Shown here: piece after piece, positions 35,941 through 43,923 of the stretch
Layout: every line of letters starts with the position of its first letter
Position numbering within the stretch: position 1 is the first letter of the stretch
Source: Ignavibacterium sp.
GTDB taxonomy: Bacteria > Bacteroidota > Ignavibacteria > Ignavibacteriales > Ignavibacteriaceae
NCBI GenBank assembly: GCA_032027145.1
Contig: JAVSMP010000001.1
Span: 124,001-188,000, forward strand
Direction of reading: 5' to 3'
DNA length: 64,000 bases
Program-made: the position numbers and the translations under genes
The notes under the pieces: model-generated
Told to the model about the DNA's origin: nothing
Database searches by the model: none
What the model saw: only the letters and a program-made list of their open reading frames with translations

Positions 35941-36948
35941 ATGATTTTAATAAAAGAAATAAACGACAAAGCATTTTGGCATGCATCTCTGAGGGAATTT
36001 GAAGATGCAAACATATATCAAACCTGGAATTTTGCTTCAATAGTTCAAAATGAAAAGAGAGTAAAACATCTTGCTCTTTACTTAAATCAAAATCTGATTA
36101 GTTTAGTAACAGTACGCATCAGGACAGTTCCATTCTTAAATCGTGGCATAGCTTACATTTTAAATGGGCCGGTATGGCAGAAAAGAAATCAAGAAATCAA
36201 CATTCAGATTTTAGCAGATATTTTTGTTGCGTTGAGAGAAGAGTTTGTGGTGAAACAGCAACTTGTATTAAGGATACAACCATTCATTTTTTCTGACATG
36301 GTTCCAAATTTAGATTTTGTCGAAAACCTTGGATTTAATCGTTTGAAGAAAATCAGAAGATACCAGACATTAGTTTTATATCTTGACAAAGAATTTGATG
36401 AAATAAGAAAAAATCTCAAGCAAAAATGGAGAAACTGTCTGAATCAGTCAGAAAGGAATGATCTGGAAATAGAAGAAGGAAATAACCAGCAGCTATATAA
36501 TATCTTTCTTGGGATTTACGATCAAATGATAGCACGAAAGAAATTCAAAGAATACATTGATCCTTATAAAATGGGAGAAGCTAATGAGGCATTGGATGAT
36601 GAATACAAGAAGATAATATTTATCGCATATAAAGATAAATTACCAGTTGCTGGTATAGTAGGCAGCATCATTGGAAATACTGGAATTTATTTACTTGGAG
36701 CATCAAATGAAGTTGGTATGAAGACTAAGGCTTCGTATTTACTGCAGTGGGAAATGATAAAATGGTTAAAGCAAAAGGGATGTCAAAGATATGATCTAGG
36801 AGGTATTAATAAAGACGATAATCCCGGGGGATATCATTTTAAATCCGGGATTACTGATCAGGAAGTACTAGGTATGGGCACTTTTGAATCATACAATAAC
36901 AGGTTATCCAAGAATATTACTAGTATCGGAGAGTTTATTAAAAGATAA
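35941..36948 (+). CDS. FemAB/GNAT-fold acyl or aminoacyl transferase (second copy)
   Basis: 335 residues, same architecture as 29343-30356: ANIYQTWNFASIV near residues 23-35 and RYDLGGINKDDNPGGYHFKSGIT near 281. Key family sequence AGIVGSIIGNTGIYLLGASNE matches the substrate-binding strand. It ends the exopolysaccharide operon. The two FemAB copies probably act on different acceptor positions. Activity is inferred from family and context. Confidence 0.8.
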   Translation: MILIKEINDKAFWHASLREFEDANIYQTWNFASIVQNEKRVKHLALYLNQNLISLVTVRIRTVPFLNRGIAYILNGPVWQKRNQEINIQILADIFVALREEFVVKQQLVLRIQPFIFSDMVPNLDFVENLGFNRLKKIRRYQTLVLYLDKEFDEIRKNLKQKWRNCLNQSERNDLEIEEGNNQQLYNIFLGIYDQMIARKKFKEYIDPYKMGEANEALDDEYKKIIFIAYKDKLPVAGIVGSIIGNTGIYLLGASNEVGMKTKASYLLQWEMIKWLKQKGCQRYDLGGINKDDNPGGYHFKSGITDQEVLGMGTFESYNNRLSKNITSIGEFIKR

Positions 36949-37766
36949 ATTAATTATAGAGTCTTTTAAATATTTTGCGTAACTGAGAATTAGTGTTAAA
37001 GGATATTTTTTAATCCCCCATTTAAAAGAATTGATAAATGAGATTATGAGCAATAAGAGCTGTTTCCTCTGTTGGTGCTGAGCGGCTGTTGCCTGTGTTC
37101 TTCAGATGGGTGAGTATTTTTCATAACCTGGGTGCTCGGTTAGTTCTGTTACAAGTATCCCTTTAATCGAAGTTCTGATGATCGAAAAGAAGGACCTTCC
37201 TGTTCTCATCAAGTCTTGATATGTTTTGGTTTTTTTCCGATCTGCTGTAAGTTGCTCGATCAATACAAGTGTTAGTTCCATATTGTATGTCTCTTTACTG
37301 ACTACCGAAAGGAAATTTGATTAACGGTTAAGAGTAATTCGTTCTTAAAATAAAAAAGTCTTATAAGATTTTTACCAAGTTAGGGCTGTTCTGCGGAGTT
37401 TATCCCGATGACAATCGGGGCTTTACAGCACTTTGCGAATCACTTGCTTTAGCCATTTATACAGAATCATTTACACTCCCGATTGATTTGGAAGAATGGA
37501 ATTAGTAGGTGTGTTTCATAGTTCAGCTCACACATTCAAAGAAATTTTTAATTGTCTCGTAGTAATTCTCATTTCTCAAAAAATAATTTGATTGATGACA
37601 ATATTTTAATAATTTGCATATTTTGATGGTATGATTATTGAAAATTTATTTTTATAATTCAAAGAAAAATTTATATAATTGATGAGATTATTTAACCTCT
37701 CTATTTCCGAAAACTGGTGATATAATTAAACTCTGTAGAATATACAGGCATTTTAAGGAAGTTAAT
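36949..37766. other. Intergenic region with transposase remnant
   Basis: This 818-bp region ends the exopolysaccharide locus. It holds a decayed IS256-type transposase (listed separately), and a small inverted repeat at 37403-37419 built from CCCGAT and ATCGGG. No intact gene is present, and no clear promoter for the next gene was found. Confidence 0.5.
37055..37281 (-). mobile_element. IS256-family transposase remnant (N-terminal part, frameshifted)
   Basis: From the ATG at 37281 the minus strand reads 59 codons containing SFFSIIRTSIKGILVTELTEHPGYEKY, which matches the N-terminal ELTEHLGYEK block of IS256/Mutator transposases. The frame stops at 37102, but the next conserved motif, KNTGNSRS, continues in another frame (about 37110-37075). 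A frameshift has therefore killed the gene, and no terminal inverted repeats or remaining transposase are visible. It is a dead fragment of an older insertion. Confidence 0.6.
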
Positions 37767-40226
37767 TTGACAAAATTTTTATTATTAACATTTGTATTTA
37801 TTCTTTCCTCATTTAGTGGATTTTCACAATGGTATTTGCAGAATCCATATCCTACGGGCAATTCATTTAACGCTGTTAAACTTGTCTCTGCTGATATTGG
37901 CTGGGCTGTCGGTAATGCAGGTATGATCCTCAAAACTAGCGATGGCGGTACTACCTGGGAATCGCAAGCAAGCCAAACACAATTTGAGCTTACAGATGTA
38001 AGCTTTATTAATGCAAACACTGGATGGATTATCGGTGCAAATGGTTTAATTATGAAGACTACAAACGGTGGAATAAATTGGACTTCACAAGATAGTGAAG
38101 TGTCAAATTATCTGCATAGCATATGTTTTGCCGATGCAAATCATGGTACTGTTGTTGGCCGTGAGGGAATAATTCTTAGAACTACTAACGGAGGTAATAC
38201 CTGGGCTCAAGCATCAAGCCCCACAACTGATGAATTGATTGGAGTTTCTTTTTCAGATACAAGCAACGGTATTGCCGTAGGTAAAGACGGAACTTTAATA
38301 AGAACCACAAATGGTGGAACGACCTGGGATTCTGTGTCAAGCGGAACAACACACACATTAACTAGTGTCTTCCTCACAAATAAAGATACAGGCATAGCTG
38401 TTGGCTGGGCATCAACTATTCTTCGAACAACTAACGGTGGTACAAGCTGGACTAAGGATTCACTCTCAATCGGTGCATATTTTGAAGATGTTTACTTTAC
38501 AGATGCGAATCATGGTGTTGCCGTTGGCTGGGGTGGTGTTATAGTTAGAACCACCAATGGTGGCACAAGCTGGGAAGAACCTCCGCATTTAACAAAAACA
38601 TTAGCCGGTGTCTGCTTTACCAATTCAAATGTTGGAATTGCTGTTGGACTTTACGGTTCAGTTATGAAAACTACAGACGGCGGTGCTACCTGGAACGCAA
38701 AATCAAGCGGTGCGCAGGCGAATCTTTATAGTGTATTCTTTACTTCTAAAGATACAGGAACTGCTGTTGGTAATGCTGGAAGAGTTCTTTATACTACAGA
38801 CGGCGGAACAAGCTGGGAAATACAACTTCCGCCAGTGGAAAATTTACGGGGCGTTTGTTTTTCAAAGCAAAACAAAAGTAACGGTATTATTGTGGGTAAC
38901 GATGGAAAAATCCTCAAAACTACAAACAGGGGTGCAAGCTGGAATGTACAAACTAACGGAATAGACAATCTGAATTGTGGTTTTTTTGCTGATGCAAATA
39001 CCGTAATAGTTGTTGGTGAAAGTGGAACAATTCTAAAAACTACTGATACCGGCTCAACCTGGAATTCAATAACAAGCGGAACTACAAAACATTTAATGAG
39101 TGTCTTTTTTACAAATGCAAATACTGGCTTTGCAGTTGGCGATACAGGAATAGTTCTAAAAACTACTGATAGCGGAACAACCTGGAATTCAATAACAAGC
39201 GGAACAACAAATAATTTAACTAGTATTTTCTTTTCAGATGAAAATAACGGAACTATTGTCGGCTACAGTGGAGTTATCCTTAGAACTACTAATGGCGGAA
39301 CAAACTGGATTACACAAACAAGCGGAATATCAAAAGAATTGAGTGGCGTTTTCTTTACAGATACAAATAATGGAATTGTTGTCGGTGAATCTGGTACAGT
39401 TCTTAGAACGACAGACTCCGGTACAACCTGGGCAATAGAAGAAACTAATACCACTAACTTTTTATTCGGCGTCTTTTTTACTGATGCAAATACCGGAACT
39501 ATAGTCGGTGAAGGAGGTATAATTTTGAGGACAACAGCTCCGCAGAATTTTATTACAGCTAATTTAAAAGTGTATTTGGAAGGACCTTATACCGGCAGCG
39601 CTATGACCACAATACTTAACGCAAATGATCTCATACCGGTAAATTCACAGGCTGCATATGATACGGCAGCTTACGGTTATAGCGCAAGTTTAGTTGATAG
39701 CATTCCTAATTCCAATATTGTTGATTGGGTACTTGTTGAATTACGAACTGGAACTGCTTCAAATTCTAAAGTTGGAATGTGTGCAGCTTTCATTAAAAGT
39801 GATGGAACAATAGTGGACATTGATGGATCAAGTCCCGTTACATTTTCAGATTTAAGCACTGGAAATTATTATGTTGTTGTTAGACACCGGAACCATTTAG
39901 CTATAATGACTGCAGCAGCTATTCCGCTAAGCAGCAGTTCTGTTTTATATGATTTTACAACATCGCAATCACAAGCTTATACGACTGGCGTTAATCCTAT
40001 GGTTTCATTATCAGGTGGTGGTTTTGGAATGATTGCTGGAGATGCTAATAGAGATGGCAGTAATAATGCTATAGATTTAAATACTTATTGGATACCGCAG
40101 AACGGTACTGCTTATGATTATCAGACCAAAACCGCAGATTTTAATCTTGATGCAACAATAAATGCTACAGATCTGAACTTATATTGGATTCCTGAAAACG
40201 GAAAGGCGACACAGGTTCCAAATTGA
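37767..40226 (+). CDS. Secreted Ycf48/BNR-repeat protein with dockerin-like C-terminal module
   Basis: 819 residues. TTG start at 37767 preceded by AAGGAAG; residues 1-20 form a signal peptide ending SGFSQ. Thirteen repeats of about 43 residues follow (about 25-590), each ending in a T(N/D)GGTTW-type turn, as in the Ycf48/Hcf136 beta-propeller. The last 225 residues form a separate module with VDWVLVELRTGT, RHRNHL and YDFTTSQSQAY, ending in two dockerin-like Asp-rich repeats (IAGDANRDGSNNAIDLNTYW, ADFNLDATINATDLNLYW). The same module ends the protein at 41535-43379. There is no T9SS C-terminal domain, so export or anchoring may differ from its neighbours. Confidence 0.85.
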   Translation: MTKFLLLTFVFILSSFSGFSQWYLQNPYPTGNSFNAVKLVSADIGWAVGNAGMILKTSDGGTTWESQASQTQFELTDVSFINANTGWIIGANGLIMKTTNGGINWTSQDSEVSNYLHSICFADANHGTVVGREGIILRTTNGGNTWAQASSPTTDELIGVSFSDTSNGIAVGKDGTLIRTTNGGTTWDSVSSGTTHTLTSVFLTNKDTGIAVGWASTILRTTNGGTSWTKDSLSIGAYFEDVYFTDANHGVAVGWGGVIVRTTNGGTSWEEPPHLTKTLAGVCFTNSNVGIAVGLYGSVMKTTDGGATWNAKSSGAQANLYSVFFTSKDTGTAVGNAGRVLYTTDGGTSWEIQLPPVENLRGVCFSKQNKSNGIIVGNDGKILKTTNRGASWNVQTNGIDNLNCGFFADANTVIVVGESGTILKTTDTGSTWNSITSGTTKHLMSVFFTNANTGFAVGDTGIVLKTTDSGTTWNSITSGTTNNLTSIFFSDENNGTIVGYSGVILRTTNGGTNWITQTSGISKELSGVFFTDTNNGIVVGESGTVLRTTDSGTTWAIEETNTTNFLFGVFFTDANTGTIVGEGGIILRTTAPQNFITANLKVYLEGPYTGSAMTTILNANDLIPVNSQAAYDTAAYGYSASLVDSIPNSNIVDWVLVELRTGTASNSKVGMCAAFIKSDGTIVDIDGSSPVTFSDLSTGNYYVVVRHRNHLAIMTAAAIPLSSSSVLYDFTTSQSQAYTTGVNPMVSLSGGGFGMIAGDANRDGSNNAIDLNTYWIPQNGTAYDYQTKTADFNLDATINATDLNLYWIPENGKATQVPN

Positions 40227-40284
40227 TATCATTATTATTGAATGCAAAAGAAAAATTAATCAAATTAGATTAAAGGTAAGAAAA

Positions 40285-41382
40285 ATGAAAAAAATAAACA
40301 TATTGACGATATTATTTGTCCTGTTACTTACACCCGAAATTTTATTATCACAAACATATGATTTACAATTCATAGAGGAATTAAACAACGGTAGTAATTT
40401 TAATGTAAAGGTTCAGATAAGAGCAAGCAGTACTTTTAAATTAGCGGCCTCTAGTATAACATTTAATTTTAATTCTGCTGGATTAAGTACTCCTACACTA
40501 TTAACAGCGTATAATTTTAGTGGGGTTAATGCAGGTCCGCCACTGACAATTTATAATAATATGACGGTTACCCAACCTTTATCAGGAGTTGCTTCTATAA
40601 ACATTGTTTACTTACAGCCCAATGATGCATACGCTGCCACAGTAGGGACCGGGTGGATGGATGTAGCTTCAATAGGTTTTACAATAACGAATAGCAATTT
40701 GATATCCAACTTGAATTTTAGAAGTGCAAACCCATCGCCTACAGCAGTGTATAGTATAAATGGTACAACAATTACGTTACTCGGCGCTGGAACATGGTCT
40801 CCTCTAGACTCTCCCCTTCCCGTCGAACTTTCTACTTTTACAGCAAAATATAAAAACAATTCTGAAGTAGATTTAAATTGGATTACAAAAACTGAAGTTA
40901 ACAACTACGGCTTCAATATCGAGAGAAAAATTAATGATGGCGAATGGAATACTCTTGGTTTTGTTGAAGGAAACGGAAACTCAAACTCACCAAAGAATTA
41001 TAGCTTTACAGACAATGAGCTGTTTGCAGGTGGCAGCAAGTTCCAGTACAGATTAAAACAAATTGATACAGATGGTAAATATGAGTACTCAGATATAGTC
41101 GAAGTAGAAATACTGCCAGCAAAGTTTGAGCTTTCGCAGAATTACCCGAACCCATTTAACCCGAGCACAACAATAAGATTCTCGCTTCCAAAAGAAACAC
41201 AGTTAAAAATTAATGTTTATAATATGCTTGGTGAATTGGTGCAAACACTTGCTGAAGGAACTTACGAAGCCGGTTACCATAAAGTAACACTTAATGCTTC
41301 CAATATGCCGAGCGGAATTTATTTTTACAGAATTGAAAGCAGTGAATTTTCTCAGGTGAGAAAAATGATCCTTATAAAATAA
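40285..41382 (+). CDS. Secreted cohesin-like protein with T9SS C-terminal domain
   Basis: 365 residues. Signal peptide (1-22, ending LLSQ). Residues about 25-165 resemble a cohesin or carbohydrate-binding beta-sandwich (YDLQFIEELNNGSNFNVKVQI, ASIGFTITNSNL). A fibronectin-like segment (LPVELSTFTAKYKNNSEVDLNW) follows, then the T9SS type A domain with LSQNYPNPFNPSTTIRFSLP and the final KMILIK. It should be exported by the T9SS and attached to the cell surface or released. It lies between two proteins with dockerin-like ends, 58 bp after the first. Confidence 0.82.
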   Translation: MKKINILTILFVLLLTPEILLSQTYDLQFIEELNNGSNFNVKVQIRASSTFKLAASSITFNFNSAGLSTPTLLTAYNFSGVNAGPPLTIYNNMTVTQPLSGVASINIVYLQPNDAYAATVGTGWMDVASIGFTITNSNLISNLNFRSANPSPTAVYSINGTTITLLGAGTWSPLDSPLPVELSTFTAKYKNNSEVDLNWITKTEVNNYGFNIERKINDGEWNTLGFVEGNGNSNSPKNYSFTDNELFAGGSKFQYRLKQIDTDGKYEYSDIVEVEILPAKFELSQNYPNPFNPSTTIRFSLPKETQLKINVYNMLGELVQTLAEGTYEAGYHKVTLNASNMPSGIYFYRIESSEFSQVRKMILIK

Positions 41383-41534
41383 TTTTTTAATGAATATAAC
41401 TCCAACTGTTAAAGAAGATTCCTATCGCTGATTTTAACAGTGCAGAAGTAAAACCTTTTAAACTATTTTTAATCTGACCCGATTTTAACAAAAGAATTTA
41501 TGCTTATAGTGTTTTCGGATCACAAGGAGATGGA

Positions 41535-43379
41535 ATGAAGCGTAAAATAGCTTTATTAATAATACTTTTTTTTCTAGGCATCGGTAATTCAAATGCACAG
41601 ACCGGACCTGTTGTTTCCTTTACCTACGATGATGGATATCCTTCCTGGTGGGATCTTGGATTTCCATTGTTTCAGCAGTACGGATTTCCCGCAGTTGTTT
41701 ATGTAAATGCAGTACATTGGTGGACTCAAGGAGCAGGATATGATGCTATCAACCACTTATTAGCTTTTCAAAAAGCCGGGTGGGAGATTAGCAGTCATAC
41801 TTGGGATCATAGCGGAGTTACAGATTCCAGTGTAAGTAAAATGAAATATTGGCTGGACTCTCTGGGATTTCCCAATTCAGGATTTGCAGCACCGGGACAC
41901 GCCTGGGATCATGCTAAGATTAATATTGTAAAAAAATATCATCCATATTATTGTGGTCATGGATCGCAAGATGGTGGAAATACTTTTCCTGTTGATCTGT
42001 ACTCTATGAAACGGTTTGGATTGGATAGTGGAGTACCGATACAAGATGTAAGAGATGCTTTGGATGATGCAGTGACGAATAACAAGTGGGTAATATTTTT
42101 AGGACATGTAATTGGAAATGATGGTGGCTGGGAACAACCATCAGCACTCTTAGAAGCAACATTTAATGAGGTAATAGCACGTGGGATCCCGGTAAAGACG
42201 GTAAGAGAAGTAATAGATGACCTGTTTCCTCCTGGTTGTGTAATTGAGTGCTCGAGAGATTCAATGCAGTTTCCCTTACTTACATCTATTGAACAACAAG
42301 TATCGGGCGATACAATGCCGTCTTTAAACACTTCCAACTGGAATGAATACTGGCACAAAACTTCCTGGACAGGACCTCGCTTTATGGGGTCGCCTGTTGT
42401 TTACTGCCACACTTCAAATGATACTTTACCTGTTATGAAGTTTTACCGTGATGTTCCAAATGGTGAATACGAGGTTAGAGCTACAATTATTGAGAGAGAG
42501 CCTGATAAAACATTTAGGGTGTATTATTCATTTGATTCCTCAAATGTGTCGCAATATAGTGTTGAAGTAACTAAAAATAGTGATGTTTCTTTAGGTACTG
42601 TTAATGTTACCAACGGCAAGTTTGCACTATATACTCAAAAAGCCGAAGCGGTTTCAGGTGGTGATGGATATGTAGGATGGGCATTTATAAAGTTGATTAC
42701 TCAGTCGTATGTTAATGTAAAGGTATTTCTTCAGGGCAGTTATGCTGGAGATGGATCAATGACAACAACATTGAATTCAGCAGGAATGTTACCATTTCAT
42801 CACCCATACAATGATACTCTGGAAATCTGGAATTACCCCGGCAGCGAAAGAGTATATAATATGCCTGCAGATATAGTTGATTGGGTTCTTGTAGAACTAA
42901 GAACTGGTACAGCGGCAAATACAACTGTAGGACGACGAGCAGCTTTACTAAAAAGTAACGGCAGTATTGTTGACCTGGATGGATCAAGCCAGCTAAAATT
43001 TAATCGAATAGTTCCAGGAAGTTACTATATAGTTATCAGGCACAGAAATCATCTGCCAATAATGAGCGCTAATCCGGTTAATCTGAGTTTTACAAATAGT
43101 ACACTCTATGATTTTACAACATCGCAATCACAGGCATATGGAAATGAGCCAATGGCTGATCTTGGCGGAAATGTTTTTGGAATGATTGCCGGTGATGCAA
43201 GTGGTGATGGTAGTAATAATGCCACAGATCTAAACACATATTGGATACCACAGAACGGTACTTTATATGATTATCAGACTAAAACAGCAGATTTTAACCT
43301 TGATGCAACAGTAAATGCTACTGATTTGAATGCTTACTGGATCCCAGAAAATGGAAAAGCTACACAGGTACCTGATTGA
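41535..43379 (+). CDS. Secreted NodB-type deacetylase with dockerin-like C-terminal module
   Basis: 614 residues. A signal peptide (1-22, ending NAQT) precedes a NodB domain with FTYDDGYPSWW (near 29-39), ISSHTWDHSG and the late metal and catalytic region FLGHVIGNDGG. A beta-rich middle (about 240-390) follows, then the module shared with 37767-40226 (about 395-614), with IAGDASGDGSNNATDLNTYW and ADFNLDATVNATDLNAYW. It should deacetylate polysaccharide outside the cell, possibly the capsule made by the adjacent locus, and lacks the T9SS C-terminal domain. A strong AAGGAGATGG ribosome-binding site precedes the ATG. Confidence 0.88.
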   Translation: MKRKIALLIILFFLGIGNSNAQTGPVVSFTYDDGYPSWWDLGFPLFQQYGFPAVVYVNAVHWWTQGAGYDAINHLLAFQKAGWEISSHTWDHSGVTDSSVSKMKYWLDSLGFPNSGFAAPGHAWDHAKINIVKKYHPYYCGHGSQDGGNTFPVDLYSMKRFGLDSGVPIQDVRDALDDAVTNNKWVIFLGHVIGNDGGWEQPSALLEATFNEVIARGIPVKTVREVIDDLFPPGCVIECSRDSMQFPLLTSIEQQVSGDTMPSLNTSNWNEYWHKTSWTGPRFMGSPVVYCHTSNDTLPVMKFYRDVPNGEYEVRATIIEREPDKTFRVYYSFDSSNVSQYSVEVTKNSDVSLGTVNVTNGKFALYTQKAEAVSGGDGYVGWAFIKLITQSYVNVKVFLQGSYAGDGSMTTTLNSAGMLPFHHPYNDTLEIWNYPGSERVYNMPADIVDWVLVELRTGTAANTTVGRRAALLKSNGSIVDLDGSSQLKFNRIVPGSYYIVIRHRNHLPIMSANPVNLSFTNSTLYDFTTSQSQAYGNEPMADLGGNVFGMIAGDASGDGSNNATDLNTYWIPQNGTLYDYQTKTADFNLDATVNATDLNAYWIPENGKATQVPD

Positions 43380-43395
43380 ATATTTATTTTAATTT

Positions 43396-43599
43396 AAAAT
43401 TTTTACAATTTACTTGGTGAATTGATAGATACACTCACGGAAAGAACTTACGAATCGGATTACCTAAAATAACGTTCTCCGCCAAAGGCGGATCCACCGC
43501 CGGCAGAAATGCTTCTTCCCTTTCAAGTGGTACATATATATACAGAATAGAAAGTAGTGAGTTTGTTAAGGTTAAGAAAATGATTCTTCTTCGATAAAC
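43396..43599 (+). pseudogene. Dead T9SS C-terminal-domain fragment, interrupted by a GC-rich palindrome
   Basis: This stretch matches the end of the protein at 43924-46371 (ACTTACGAA, AACGTTC, ATGCTTCTTCCCTTTCAAG, AAGAAAATGATTCTTCTTCGATAA). It has stops and frameshifts, and no start codon or upstream reading frame. At 43478-43508 a GC-rich element is inserted that is absent from the paralogue. The following 85 bp, including a terminator, are also shared with the next gene. It is therefore a relic of a second copy of that 3' end. Confidence 0.65.
43478..43508. repeat. Small GC-rich palindromic element inserted in a pseudogene
   Basis: TCCGCCAAAGGCGGATCCACCGCCGGCAGAA-like DNA of about 31 bp lies between AACGTTC and ATGCTTC, which are adjacent (apart from one base) in the intact paralogue at 46277-46286. 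It begins with a perfect TCCGCC/GGCGGA hairpin. Such short GC-rich palindromes resemble dispersed repetitive elements, here caught with a clean empty-site comparison. Confidence 0.6.
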
Positions 43600-43655
43600 C
43601 TGCAGCAATTAAGCGTTATAGAAGAAATAGGATAAAATTTAATTCTGATTATTAG

Positions 43656-43680
43656 AACCTCACAAAGAGTGAGGTTTTTT
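43656..43680 (+). terminator. Rho-independent terminator
   Basis: Stem AACCTCAC/GTGAGGTT with a five-base loop followed by a T run. The same stem recurs downstream at 46430 and 51640. Confidence 0.8.
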
Positions 43681-43923
43681 ATTTAGTTCAAATGTTTAAA
43701 GACTATTTGACTATGCCTGAAATTGATACCCTTTCTTCAAATGATAACATCAAAGATCAAATTTCCATTTATAATTAAATATTTTTATGGAATGATGATT
43801 GTCTGAACCCTTCCTAAACTTAAGATCATTTACTGATTGATTCTATTCAACATTTAATTTTCAGAGTTTTTGATAAATTACTTTTAATGCTTGCATATTT
43901 TCGAATCTACCAAAGAGGATTAC

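Noticed and set aside
37767-40226. Regular repeats as possible CRISPR or DNA minisatellite
   Set aside because: Repeats are imperfect, in frame and encode a beta-propeller; no uniform spacers.
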